A stretch of 48,031 nucleotides of DNA from Sphingomonas sanguinis (GCF_001476905.1 NZ_LDTE01000026.1:1-48031), one strand, 5' to 3'. Positions 31,226-40,032 are shown, numbered from the stretch's first letter. The notes: generated from the letters alone by a model not told the origin. A program made the numbers and translations.

Positions 31226-32746
31226 ATGCACGCCAATCGTCGAGAACTGGTCGCGGCCTTTGCCGCCTTGGGCCTTGCGCCCGCCATCGCCGTTCGCGCC
31301 GCCGCCCAGGCCGCGCCCGCTGGCGTCAAGCTGGGCAAGCCCGAGCCCTTTTCCTGGGACACCCTGCAATCACGCGCCGAGTCGCTCGCGCGACGGCCCT
31401 ATCGCCCGCAAGCCAAGGTCGAGGCCGCCGCCGCGATCGACTATGACGCGGTCGGCACCATCCGTTACCGCGACGACCAGACGCTGGCGGGCGGCATCCG
31501 CCTGTTCCCGCTCGGCCGCTACGCCCCCAACCCGGTCGGCATCCATATCGTCGAGGGCGGCACCGCTCGCACTGTCCCCTTCTCGCCCTCGCTCTTCACC
31601 GCCGAGGCGGGTCATGCGCCACCGCTGGGCATCGCCGGTTTCCGGGCGATGACGGCGGACGGGAAGAGCGACTGGCTGGCCTTTCAGGGCGCCTCCTATT
31701 TCCGCACGGCAGGTGCGCAGGACCAGTATGGCCTGTCGGCGCGCGGCATCGCCATCGACACCGGCATCGACGGACGCGAGGAATTTCCCGCCTTCACCGA
31801 CTTCTGGATCGAGCGGACGGGGGCGCAAAGCTATACCGTTTATGCCCTGCTCGACGGACCGAGCGTCACCGGTGCCTACCGCATCGAGTCGGCCAAGGAC
31901 GCGGACGGGGTGGAGCAACGCATTTCTGCCGTCCTGTTCTTCCGCCGCGATGTCGAACGGCTGGGCATCGCTCCCGCGACCAGCATGTTCTGGTATGGCG
32001 AGGGCAACCGTGCGGGCGGCAGCGACTGGCGGCCCGAGATTCACGATTCCGACGGCCTGGCGCTGCTGACGGGTGCTGGCGAGCGGCTGTGGCGACCGCT
32101 GGTCAATCCGCCGCGTCCCACGCTCGACAGCTTCGCCGACACCAATCCGCGCGGCTTCGGCCTGCTCCAGCGTGACCAGGCGTTCGACCATTATCAGGAT
32201 GACGGTGCCTTTTACGACCGCCGCGCGAATCTGTGGGTGCAGCCGCAGGGCGATTGGGGTCGGGGCCAGGTGATGCTCTATGCCTTCCCGACCAACTCCG
32301 AGACGGTCGACAATATTGTCGCCTTCTGGAACCCCGCCGATGCGCCCAAGGCCGGGCAGAAGCAGCAGTTCGATTACCGGTTGAGCTGGGGATCGACCGA
32401 CCCGACCATCGTGCCCGCCGCCGCCCATGCGGTCGACAGCTGGACCGGTGCCGCTGGACGCCCCGGTGCCGAGCCGACGCCCGGCGCACGCAAGGTGGTC
32501 GTCGATTTTATCGGCCCGGTACTCGCCGGGCTCGACCGGCAGAGCGGCGTGACCGCCGAGATCGGGGTCTCGCGCGGCAAGCTGCTGACCCAGGCCGCCT
32601 ATCCGGTGGTGGGGCAGGCCAATCGCTGGCGCGTCACCGCCGATATCGCGCCCGAGGGTCAGGGACCGGCGGACGTCCGCCTGTTCCTGAAGCGCGGTGA
32701 CACGGCACTGACCGAGACGGTGCTCATGCCGGTGTTCCTGCCATGA
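31226..32746 (+). CDS. opgG: Periplasmic glucan biosynthesis protein OpgG/OpgD (MdoG family)
   Basis: This periplasmic protein shapes osmoregulated beta-glucans made by OpgH. It is 506 residues from ATG 31226, chosen because GAGAGG lies 5 bp upstream; GTG 31220 is too close to it. The leader has a twin-arginine pattern (NRRELVAAFAALGLA) and ends near AAAQAAP, so Tat export is likely, as for OpgD. The mature part shows family blocks: FSWDTLQSRAESLA near the start, GIRLFPLGRYAPNPVGIHIV, FTDFWIE, SMFWYGEGN, WRPEIHDSDGLAL and NPRGFGLLQRDQAFDHYQDD. Its stop overlaps the opgH start (ATGA). OpgG versus OpgD cannot be settled by eye. Confidence 0.9.
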   Translation: MHANRRELVAAFAALGLAPAIAVRAAAQAAPAGVKLGKPEPFSWDTLQSRAESLARRPYRPQAKVEAAAAIDYDAVGTIRYRDDQTLAGGIRLFPLGRYAPNPVGIHIVEGGTARTVPFSPSLFTAEAGHAPPLGIAGFRAMTADGKSDWLAFQGASYFRTAGAQDQYGLSARGIAIDTGIDGREEFPAFTDFWIERTGAQSYTVYALLDGPSVTGAYRIESAKDADGVEQRISAVLFFRRDVERLGIAPATSMFWYGEGNRAGGSDWRPEIHDSDGLALLTGAGERLWRPLVNPPRPTLDSFADTNPRGFGLLQRDQAFDHYQDDGAFYDRRANLWVQPQGDWGRGQVMLYAFPTNSETVDNIVAFWNPADAPKAGQKQQFDYRLSWGSTDPTIVPAAAHAVDSWTGAAGRPGAEPTPGARKVVVDFIGPVLAGLDRQSGVTAEIGVSRGKLLTQAAYPVVGQANRWRVTADIAPEGQGPADVRLFLKRGDTALTETVLMPVFLP

Positions 32747-34554
32747 GTGGGCGGCACGGCGTGATGCCGCCGATCATGCCCGATCCCGCGCCGCTCGACA
32801 TGCCGGTGCAGCGCTTCGACGGCCCGCCCCCGCCGCACAACGCGCCCGAACCCCGCCCCGGCGTCAACCTGTCGCCCGACGACATCCTGACCCGGCGATT
32901 GCTGCTGATCCTGCTGACCGGATTGCTGGCGACCGCTGCCTCGGCTTCGGTCAAGGAGGCGCTGCTCAGCGACGGGTTCAGCCTGCTCGACGGGATGCTG
33001 CTCCTGTTGTTCTTCCCGCTCTTCGCCTGGATTTCGTTCGGCTTCGTGTCGGCGGCGATCGGCTTCATCCTGCTGATCTCGGGCGCGCATCCGGGCATCA
33101 CGCCCGCGCCGCGCGGCAGCACCCCGCCCTCCGCCCGGACGGCCGTGCTGGTGCCGGTGCATAATGAGGACGTCGATGCGGTGTATGACCGGATCGCGCG
33201 CATGGCGACGATGATCGACCGTGCCGGAGCCGCCGACCGCTTCGCCTTTTTCGTCCTGTCCGATTCGGGGCCAGCCGCCGAGGCCGAGGAGCGTGCTGCC
33301 TGGGAACGGCTGGCCCCCCGGTTGCGCGTGCCGCTCTATTATCGCCGCCGGACCGAGAATATCGGGCGCAAGCCGGGCAATGTCGCCGAATGGGTCCGCA
33401 ACCATGGCGGCGCGTACGACTTCATGCTGATGCTCGACGCCGACAGCCTGATGGGCGGCGACACGATCGTCGGCATGGCGCAGATCATGGAGCAGCGTCC
33501 CTCGATTGCGCTGTTGCAAACGGTGCCGATGATCATCGGCGCGACGACCTTCTTCCAGCGCTGGATGCAGTTCGCCAGCCGCTTCTATGGGCCGATCTCG
33601 ACCGCCGGGCTGGTCTGGTGGTCGGGGTCAGAATCGACCTTCTGGGGGCACAACGCGCTGATCCGTATCCGCGCCTTTGCGGAAAGCTGCGGCTTGCCCG
33701 ATTTGCCCGGAAGCCCGCCCTTCGGCGGCACGATCATGAGCCATGACATGGTCGAGGCGGCACTGCTCCGGCGGCGCGGCTGGCGGCTGCACATGCTGAT
33801 GGTTGAGGACAGTTTCGAGGAGTTTCCGCCCACCCTGATCGACCAGGCAGTGCGCGACCGGCGCTGGGCGCAGGGCAATATCCAGCATCTGAAACTGCTG
33901 GGTGCCAGCGGTTTCCACCCGACCAGCCGGATGCAGCTGCTGATCGGCGCGTCGGCCTATCTGATGTCGCCCGCCTGGCTGGTCCTGATCGCCACCTCGA
34001 TCGCGCAGAGCCTGTCCGACGATGCCGCGACGGTCCATGCCGTCACCTCGGTGCGGGTGCTGGCGGTGACACTGGTGCTGCTGTTCGGGCCGAAGATCCT
34101 CAGCATGATCTGGGCGATGGCCGACCGCGACCGCCGGGCAAGCTATGGCGGGGTGCGCGGCATCCTGTCCTCGGTGGCGCTCGACGTGCCGCTGTCGATC
34201 CTGACCGCGCCGGTGATCGCGCTGACCCAGACGATCGACCTGATCAACATCGTGCGCGGCAAGCCGTCCGGCTGGAACCCGCAGAGCCGGGTGCGCGACG
34301 GTCTGGCCGCGGCGGACGCGATGCCGCGCTATTACTGGCATTGGGCCGTAGGTGTGCTGCTGCTGGGGGTATCGTTCCTCAACCCCATGTTGGGGGCCTG
34401 GTTGTCGCCGGTGACGCTGGGGCTGTTGCTGGCGCCTTGGCTGGCGATGGAGACCGCGAAGGTTCGGCCGGGCGAGCAGCTGGCGAAAAAAGGGGTGTTC
34501 GCGGTGCCGGGGTCGGCGGTGGCGGAACCGGCGCGGCCCTTGGCTATGGCCTAA
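32743..34554 (+). CDS. opgH: Glucan glucosyltransferase OpgH (MdoH)
   Basis: OpgH is an inner-membrane GT2 glucosyltransferase that makes the beta-glucan backbone from UDP-glucose and moves it to the periplasm. At 603 residues it is shorter than E. coli OpgH (847), mainly at both ends. Two N-terminal membrane helices lie near 50-115. The catalytic domain has TAVLVPVHNEDVDAVYDRI, FVLSDSGP, the DxD site in LMLDADSLMGGD, GHNALIRIRAF, the SHDMVEAALLRR acid-base region and the R-RRW box (VRDRRWAQGNIQHL). More membrane helices follow to the end. The start overlaps opgG, and the gene is convergent with the exonuclease gene 6 bp away. Confidence 0.93.
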   Translation: MSGRHGVMPPIMPDPAPLDMPVQRFDGPPPPHNAPEPRPGVNLSPDDILTRRLLLILLTGLLATAASASVKEALLSDGFSLLDGMLLLLFFPLFAWISFGFVSAAIGFILLISGAHPGITPAPRGSTPPSARTAVLVPVHNEDVDAVYDRIARMATMIDRAGAADRFAFFVLSDSGPAAEAEERAAWERLAPRLRVPLYYRRRTENIGRKPGNVAEWVRNHGGAYDFMLMLDADSLMGGDTIVGMAQIMEQRPSIALLQTVPMIIGATTFFQRWMQFASRFYGPISTAGLVWWSGSESTFWGHNALIRIRAFAESCGLPDLPGSPPFGGTIMSHDMVEAALLRRRGWRLHMLMVEDSFEEFPPTLIDQAVRDRRWAQGNIQHLKLLGASGFHPTSRMQLLIGASAYLMSPAWLVLIATSIAQSLSDDAATVHAVTSVRVLAVTLVLLFGPKILSMIWAMADRDRRASYGGVRGILSSVALDVPLSILTAPVIALTQTIDLINIVRGKPSGWNPQSRVRDGLAAADAMPRYYWHWAVGVLLLGVSFLNPMLGAWLSPVTLGLLLAPWLAMETAKVRPGEQLAKKGVFAVPGSAVAEPARPLAMA

Positions 34555-34560
34555 GGCCGC

Positions 34561-35559
34561 TCAATCATCCTCATCCTCGAACCCCACCAGCGCCAGGGCT
34601 CGCGCCTTCATCTGCCGGGTCTCGCACCAGTGGACCAACGCCTCCTCGCGCCCATGTGTCACCCACACCTCGCGCGGGGCGATCTCGGTCAGGGTCTGGG
34701 TCAGCTCGTCCCAATCGGCGTGATCGGACAGGATCAGCGGCAGCTCGACATTCTTCTGCCGCGCGCGCTGGCGCACCCGCATCCAGCCGCTGGCCATCGC
34801 GGTGATCGGGTCGGGCAGCCGCCGCGACCAGCGATCGTTGAGCGCACCCGGCGGGCACATCACGACATGGCCCGCCATCTCCGCCTTGGGGGTGTCCGCC
34901 ACCATGCGCAGTTCGCCCAGATCGACGCCCAGTTCCTGATACAGCGAGCATAGCCGCGCCAAAGCGCCGTGCAGATAGATGGGCGCCTCATGCCCGCGCA
35001 CGCGCAGTTCGGCGATCACCCGCTGCGCCTTGCCCAACGCATAGGCCCCGACCAGCACGCAGCGCGTCGGATTGGCGTGCAGCCGCGCGATCAGCTTGTC
35101 GATCTCGTCGCCCGTCTCGGGATGGCGGAAGACGGGCAGCGCGAAGGTCGCCTCGGTAACGAACACGTCGCATTTCACCGGCTCGAACGGCGTACAGGTC
35201 GGGTCGGCGCGGCGCTTGTAATCGCCCGACACCACCACCCGCTCGCCCCGATAGTCGAGCACGATCTGCGCCGATCCCAGCACATGGCCCGCGGGCACGA
35301 AGCTGACGTCCACCTCGCCCAGCCGGATCGTCTCGCCATAGCCGACGCCGACACCGTTCTGCGGGCCGTAGCGCGCTTCCATGATCGCCAGCGTATCGGG
35401 CGTCGCCCAGACCGTGCCGTGCCCGCCGCGCGCATGGTCGGCATGGCCGTGCGTCACCAGCGCGCGTGGCTCGGGTTCGGACGGATCGACCCAGACATCG
35501 GCGGAGGCCACGTAAATCCCGTGTTTATGGGGCTGTATCCAGTCGCCGAGCTTGACCAT
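34561..35559 (-). CDS. Ligase-associated DNA exonuclease (metallo-beta-lactamase fold)
   Basis: This is an MBL-fold / beta-CASP-like nuclease of the family usually encoded beside an ATP-dependent DNA ligase and an Lhr helicase in a damage-response cluster. It is 332 residues from ATG 35559 (MVKLGDWIQPHKHG). The metal site THGHADHARGGH has His 37, 39, Asp 41, His 42. VPAGHVLGSAQIVLDYRGE, then VVSGDYKRRADPTC and the C-terminal LILSDHADWDEL are family-typical. The usual neighbouring ligase gene is not present; opgH ends 6 bp downstream. It is divergent from the helicase gene. Confidence 0.88.
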   Translation of the reverse strand: MVKLGDWIQPHKHGIYVASADVWVDPSEPEPRALVTHGHADHARGGHGTVWATPDTLAIMEARYGPQNGVGVGYGETIRLGEVDVSFVPAGHVLGSAQIVLDYRGERVVVSGDYKRRADPTCTPFEPVKCDVFVTEATFALPVFRHPETGDEIDKLIARLHANPTRCVLVGAYALGKAQRVIAELRVRGHEAPIYLHGALARLCSLYQELGVDLGELRMVADTPKAEMAGHVVMCPPGALNDRWSRRLPDPITAMASGWMRVRQRARQKNVELPLILSDHADWDELTQTLTEIAPREVWVTHGREEALVHWCETRQMKARALALVGFEDEDD

Positions 35560-35578
35560 GATACCTATATCCTTTGGG

Positions 35579-37990
35579 ATGCCCCCCGGTTCCCTTCCCC
35601 CCGCCCTGACCGACTGGTTCGCCGCCAAGGGCTGGTCGCCACGCACCCATCAGCTGGCCATGCTGGAGGAAGCCCGCGCAGGCCGCCACGCGCTGCTGGT
35701 CGCGACGACGGGCGCGGGCAAGACGCTGGCGGGGTTCCTGCCGACCCTGACCGAGCTGATCGAAGCCCCGAGCGAGGGGCTGCACACGCTCTATGTCTCG
35801 CCACTGAAAGCGCTGGCAGTCGACATCCGCCGCAACCTAGTCACGCCGATCGAGGAGATGGGCCTGGACATCCGCGTCGAAACGCGAACCGGCGACACGT
35901 CTTCGGACAAGAAGGCGCGGCAGCGCGTGAAGCCGCCGCAGATATTGCTGACCACGCCGGAATCGCTGTCGTTGCTGCTCAGCTACCCGGATGCCGCGAC
36001 GATGTTCGCCGGGTTGAAGACCATCGTGGTCGATGAGGTCCATGCCTTCGCCACCGGCAAGCGCGGTGACCTCTTGTCCCTGTGCATGGCACGATTGCAG
36101 CGGCTGTCTCCTGACCTAAGGCGCGTCGCGCTGTCGGCGACGGTGGCGGACCCGGACGGCTATCGCGCCTGGCTGGCCCCCGATGGCGATATCGATGCGG
36201 TCGGCCTCGTCACCGGCGAACCCGGCGCGCCGCCGAATATCTCGATCCTGCTACCCGAGGACCGCGTCCCCTGGGCGGGCCATTCGGGCCGCTATGCCGC
36301 CGCGCAGGTCATGCGCGTGATCGAGGCGAACCGGACCACCATCGTCTTCTGCAACACCCGCAGCCTGGCCGAACTGATCTTCCAGGATTTGTGGAAAGCC
36401 AATGACAAGAGCCTGCCGATCGGCGTCCATCACGGCTCGCTGTCGCTGGAAGCGCGGCAAAAGGTCGAGGGCGCGATGGCGGACGGCCAGCTTCGCGCGC
36501 TGGTCGCGACCGCCAGCCTGGACCTCGGCGTCGACTGGGGCGATGTCGATTGCGTGATCCAGATGGGCGCGCCCAAGGGCTCGTCGCGGCTTTTGCAACG
36601 GATCGGCCGCGCCAATCACCGGCTGGACGAATCGAGCCGTGCGATCCTGGTCCCCGGCAACCGCTTTGAATATCTGGAGGCGCGCGCCGCGCTCGACGCG
36701 GTGGAGGCGGGCGAGCTGGACCCCGACGTCTTCCGCCCCGGTGCGCTCGACGTGCTGGCGCAGCATGTCATGGCCTGTGCGTGCGCCGCGCCGTTCGAGC
36801 AGGACGCGCTGCTGGACGAAATCCGCTCGGCCATGCCCTATTCGGCGCTGGACGACGCGACCTTCGACCGGGTGCTCAATTTCATCGCGGACGGCGGCTA
36901 TTCGCTGCGTGCCTATGACAAGTTCAAGCGGCTGGTGCAGCAGCCCGATGGCCTGTGGCGCGTCACCCATCCGCAGTTCGTGGCGCAGCATCGCCTGAAC
37001 GCCGGGATCATCGTCGAAGCGACGATGCTGAAGGTCCGCTTCCGCAACGGCCGCCAGCTGGGCCGGGTCGAGGAGGGATTCGCCGCGACGCTGGCCCCCG
37101 GCGACACCTTCTTCTTCGCCGGGCTAAGCCTGGAGGTCGAGTCGATCGACGGCGAGGATTTGATCGTCCGCGCCACCTCCCGCCCTGCGCGCATCCCGAC
37201 CTATGGCGGCAGCCGGATGCCGCTGTCGACCAGCCTCGCCGACAGGGTGCGCGAGTTCCTGGCCGACCGGACGGCATGGGACCGCTTCCCCCCGGACGTG
37301 CACGACTGGCTGGAAATGCAGGACCGCCGCTCGGTCCTGCCCCGCCCCGGCCAGCTGCTGGTCGAGACCTTCCCGCGCGAGGGGCGGCATTACATGGTCG
37401 CCTACAGCTTCGAGGGGTGGAACGCCCACCAGTCGCTGGGGATGCTGATCACGCGTCGAATGGAGGTGCAAGGGCTCAAGCCGCTGGGCTTCGTCGCCAG
37501 CGACTATGCGCTGGCCTGTTACGGGCTGGAGAAGGTGACCGATCCGGCCAGCCTCTTCTCGCCCGACATCCTCGAAAACGAGTTCGTCGACTGGGTGCAG
37601 CAATCGCACCTTCTGAAACGCGCGTTCCGTGAGGTGGCGGTGATCGGCGGGCTGGTCGAGCGCCAGCATCCCGGCAAGCGCAAGACCGGGCGACAAGTGA
37701 CCTTTTCGACCGACCTGATCTACGACGTGCTGCGCAAGTACGAGCCGGGGCATCTGCTGCTCCAGGCGGCATGGGACGATGCGCGGGCGCGGATGACCGA
37801 TGTCGGGCGGCTGGCTAACCTGCTCGACCGGGCGGGCGGCACGATGCTGCATGTCGATCTGGAGCGGGTGAGTCCTCTGGCGGTGCCGGTGCTGGTGCTG
37901 ATCGGGCGCGAGAAGGTCGCGACCGGAAGTGCGGATGACGATCTGTTGATCGAGGCGGAGGCGCTGGCGGCGGAGGCGATGGCGGAGTGA
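35579..37990 (+). CDS. Ligase-associated Lhr-type DEXH helicase
   Basis: This superfamily 2 helicase belongs to the Lhr core type linked to DNA repair. It is 803 residues from ATG 35579 (MPPGSLPPALTDWFAAKGW). An ATG at 35558 would add seven residues and overlap the divergent exonuclease start; neither has a clear ribosome-binding site. Motifs: Q-type WSPRTHQLAMLEEA, Walker A ATTGAGKT, VSPLKALA, TTPESLSLLL, VDEVHAF, LSATVADP, then the second RecA domain with VATASLDLGVDWGDVD and LLQRIGRANHR. The Lhr-specific winged-helix and beta-barrel regions fill the rest. No phosphoesterase gene follows. Confidence 0.92.
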   Translation: MPPGSLPPALTDWFAAKGWSPRTHQLAMLEEARAGRHALLVATTGAGKTLAGFLPTLTELIEAPSEGLHTLYVSPLKALAVDIRRNLVTPIEEMGLDIRVETRTGDTSSDKKARQRVKPPQILLTTPESLSLLLSYPDAATMFAGLKTIVVDEVHAFATGKRGDLLSLCMARLQRLSPDLRRVALSATVADPDGYRAWLAPDGDIDAVGLVTGEPGAPPNISILLPEDRVPWAGHSGRYAAAQVMRVIEANRTTIVFCNTRSLAELIFQDLWKANDKSLPIGVHHGSLSLEARQKVEGAMADGQLRALVATASLDLGVDWGDVDCVIQMGAPKGSSRLLQRIGRANHRLDESSRAILVPGNRFEYLEARAALDAVEAGELDPDVFRPGALDVLAQHVMACACAAPFEQDALLDEIRSAMPYSALDDATFDRVLNFIADGGYSLRAYDKFKRLVQQPDGLWRVTHPQFVAQHRLNAGIIVEATMLKVRFRNGRQLGRVEEGFAATLAPGDTFFFAGLSLEVESIDGEDLIVRATSRPARIPTYGGSRMPLSTSLADRVREFLADRTAWDRFPPDVHDWLEMQDRRSVLPRPGQLLVETFPREGRHYMVAYSFEGWNAHQSLGMLITRRMEVQGLKPLGFVASDYALACYGLEKVTDPASLFSPDILENEFVDWVQQSHLLKRAFREVAVIGGLVERQHPGKRKTGRQVTFSTDLIYDVLRKYEPGHLLLQAAWDDARARMTDVGRLANLLDRAGGTMLHVDLERVSPLAVPVLVLIGREKVATGSADDDLLIEAEALAAEAMAE

Positions 37991-38010
37991 GGCGGGGGAT
38001 TTCCTTGGCC

Positions 38011-38034
38011 TTCGACTTCGCTCAGGCTGAACGG
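38011..38034. repeat. Short dispersed repeat, TTCGACTTCG-CTCAGG type
   Basis: TTCGACTTCG followed by CTCAGGCTGAACGG has the form of an intergenic repeat common in sphingomonads and related genera. Only one copy is in this window, so the assignment rests on recalled pattern, not comparison. Confidence 0.5.
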
Positions 38035-38070
38035 CGGTTGGGTATGGGCCACTCTCGCCCCTAGCCGCTC

Positions 38071-38162
38071 CCCTCCCGTAAACGAGTTTCAGGTCGGTCA
38101 TGCCCCCGGCATGACCTAAACGATGCGGGGCATCGTTTACCTGAAACTGGGATGGGGGAGGG
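38071..38162. repeat. Three-way-junction inverted-repeat element
   Basis: Outer arms AGTTTCAGGT (38085-38094) and ACCTGAAACT (38139-38148) enclose two perfect hairpins. These are GGTCATGCC-CCC-GGCATGACC (38096-38116) and TAAACGATGC-GGG-GCATCGTTTA (38117-38139, its last base shared with the outer arm). Only one base is left unpaired at the junction. A further CCCTCCC / GGGAGGG pair (38071-38077 with 38156-38162) wraps the whole. No gene lies in 37991-38272. Confidence 0.85.
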
Positions 38163-38209
38163 TTTTGCCGCAGACGCTGGTCTCGGTGAGACTCCATGCC
38201 CTCCCCCGA

Positions 38210-38231
38210 CCCCTCCCGCCTGCGGGAGGGG
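38210..38231. repeat. CCCCTCCCGC / GCGGGAGGGG palindrome
   Basis: This is a perfect 10-bp stem with a CT loop, 41 bp upstream of the tldD start. It belongs to the CTCCCC repeat style seen elsewhere in the window and may be part of the same composite element as the preceding three-way junction. Confidence 0.7.
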
Positions 38232-38272
38232 AGAAGACGTGGCGAGGCGCTACAGTTTTAAAGCGGTGAGGG

Positions 38273-39721
38273 ATGCCCTATATCGCCAAGATGACCGCCA
38301 CCGACCCCCGTTCGCTCCTCTACCGCGACACGCTGGACCCCGACGCCGCGCTGCGGCTTACCGCCAACGCCTTGTCCCGCGCCGATGATGGCGAGCTGTA
38401 TCTGCAGTATAAGCGGTCCGAAGCGTTCGGCTTCGACGACGGGCGGTTGAAGACGGCCAGCTACGATACCCATTCCGGCTTCGGCCTGCGCGCGGTGTCA
38501 GGCGAGATGACCGCCTTCGCCCATGCCAACGAACTCTCCGAGGCCGCGATCCAGCGTGCCGCGCAGACCATGGCGCTGATCGACCCCGCCAAGGGCGTCG
38601 CCGCGCCCCCGCCGCAGGGGACCAACCGGCACCTCTACACCGCGACCGACCCCCTCGACCTGATCCCCTTCGCCGAGAAGGTCTCGCTCTGCCAGACGAT
38701 CGACGCCGCTGCCCGCGCGCGCGACCCGCGCGTGGTGCAGGTGTCGGTCGGCCTGTCGGGCAGCTGGAGCGTGGTCGAGATCGTCCGCGCCGACGGCTTC
38801 GTCGCCACCGATGTGCGACCGCTGGTGCGGCTCAACATCTCGGTGGTGGTCGAGCAGAATGGGCGGCGCGAGACGGGCAGCTTCGGGATCGGTGGGCGTT
38901 ACCTCTACGACCGGCTGGTCGCGCGCGAGATCTGGGAGCGGGGCATCGACGTCGCGCTGAACCAGGCCTTGGTCAATCTCGACTCGGTTGCGGCCCCGGC
39001 GGGCGAGATGACCGTGCTGCTCGGGCCGGGCTGGCCGGGCGTGCTGCTGCACGAGGCGATCGGGCACGGGCTGGAGGGCGACTTCAATCGCAAGGGCACC
39101 TCGGCCTTTTCGGGGCGCATCGGCGAGCGGGTCGCGGCACCCGGCGTCACGGTGGTCGATGACGGCAGCCTTGCCGACCGGCGCGGTTCGCTGTCGATCG
39201 ACGACGAGGGCACGCCGACGCGCGAGGTCGTGCTGATCGAAGACGGTATCCTCAAGGGCTATATGCAGGATCGGCTCAACGCGCGGCTGATGGGCGTCGC
39301 GCCGACCGGAAATGGCCGCCGCGAGAGCTTTGCCCATGCGCCGATGCCACGCATGACCAACACCTTCATGAAGGGCGGGCAGGACGATCCCGCCGAGCTG
39401 CTGTCGCGCGTCAAGAACGGCATCTTCGCCAAGTCGTTCGGCGGCGGGCAGGTCGACATCGTGTCCGGCAAGTTCGTCTTCTCCTGCACCGAGGCGTACC
39501 GGATCGAGAACGGCAAGCTGGGTGCGCCGATCAAGGGTGCGACGCTGATCGGCGACGGCCCCAGCGTGCTGACGCGGGTGAAGGGCATCGGCAACGACTT
39601 CGCGCTGGACGAGGGCGTCGGAGTCTGCGGCAAGGGCGGGCAGAGCGTGCCCGCAGGCGTGGGCCAGCCGACTCTGCTGGTCGAAGGACTGACCGTCGGC
39701 GGAACCGCGCTGGCGGCGTAA
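38273..39721 (+). CDS. tldD: TldD, metalloprotease subunit
   Basis: TldD with TldE (PmbA) forms a zinc protease that unfolds and cuts small peptides, for example in microcin maturation and CcdA degradation. It is 482 residues from ATG 38273, preceded closely by GGTGAGGG; ATG 38291 (MTATDPRS) is an alternative. The zinc motif is HEAIGHGLEGD with His 260, Glu 261, His 265. Other TldD blocks are GLRAVSGEMTAFAHANELSE, IDDEGTPTREVVLIEDGILK and GGGQVDIVSGKFVFSCTEAY. The partner tldE is not in the window. The gene stands alone between repeat-filled gaps. Confidence 0.95.
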   Translation: MPYIAKMTATDPRSLLYRDTLDPDAALRLTANALSRADDGELYLQYKRSEAFGFDDGRLKTASYDTHSGFGLRAVSGEMTAFAHANELSEAAIQRAAQTMALIDPAKGVAAPPPQGTNRHLYTATDPLDLIPFAEKVSLCQTIDAAARARDPRVVQVSVGLSGSWSVVEIVRADGFVATDVRPLVRLNISVVVEQNGRRETGSFGIGGRYLYDRLVAREIWERGIDVALNQALVNLDSVAAPAGEMTVLLGPGWPGVLLHEAIGHGLEGDFNRKGTSAFSGRIGERVAAPGVTVVDDGSLADRRGSLSIDDEGTPTREVVLIEDGILKGYMQDRLNARLMGVAPTGNGRRESFAHAPMPRMTNTFMKGGQDDPAELLSRVKNGIFAKSFGGGQVDIVSGKFVFSCTEAYRIENGKLGAPIKGATLIGDGPSVLTRVKGIGNDFALDEGVGVCGKGGQSVPAGVGQPTLLVEGLTVGGTALAA

Positions 39722-39730
39722 TCCCAAAAA

Positions 39731-39864
39731 TTCCTCCCCTGCAAGGGGAGGGGGACCAGCGAAGCTGGTGGAGGGGTGTATCCGGTCGCGACGGCGGGTT
39801 TCCCCTCCTACCGGTACACCCCTCCGTCGCACTGCGCGCGCCACCTCCCCTTGCAGGGGAGGAA
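39731..39864. repeat. Composite inverted-repeat element, second copy
   Basis: It has the same modules as 27152-27271: end hairpins TTCCTCCCCTGCAAGGGGAGG and CCTCCCCTTGCAGGGGAGGAA, the ACCAGC-GAA-GCTGGT hairpin, and the GGAGGGGTGT / ACACCCCTCC arms. The loop between the arms differs in length and sequence, while both arms are conserved, which suggests selection or recent spread of the arms. Confidence 0.87.
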
Positions 39865-39868
39865 CGCG

Positions 39869-39920
39869 GGATGCCCAAAATTTGGGCATCCTTGATCGAA
39901 TGCCTAAAATTTGATGCAGT
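39869..39920. promoter_or_regulatory. Tandem NtrC-like palindromes upstream of glnK
   Basis: A perfect palindrome GGATGCCCAAA-A-TTTGGGCATCC spans 39869-39891, and an imperfect copy ATGCCTAAAATTTGATGC spans 39900-39917. Their centres lie about 129 and 100 bp before the predicted sigma-54 start, the usual enhancer distance. The 17-bp core TGCCCAAAATTTGGGCA resembles the NtrC consensus (TGCAC-N7-GTGCA) with symmetrical changes. A half-site TGCACCA also lies at 39944. Confidence 0.5.
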
Positions 39921-39982
39921 TGAGCAGGCCGGGCATCCCGCACTGCACCATCCTACGCTTGGAAAGTCACAAAAACGTAAAT

Positions 39983-39998
39983 TGGCACACCCCTTGCG
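39983..39998 (+). promoter_or_regulatory. Sigma-54 promoter for glnK-amtB
   Basis: TGGCACA, four C residues and TTGCG match the RpoN -24/-12 consensus with the exact GG-N10-GC spacing. The start is predicted near 40009, 24 nt before the glnK GTG. Nitrogen control through NtrC and RpoN is the known mode for glnK-amtB operons. Confidence 0.9.
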
Positions 39999-40032
39999 AT
40001 ACCTTTGCTCGGGTAACGCAAAGGGGGCGTAG

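Noticed and set aside
38041..38160. Small protein gene in the repeat region before tldD
   Set aside because: Short open frames here run through the inverted-repeat stems and lack ribosome-binding sites, so the region is better explained as a structural repeat.
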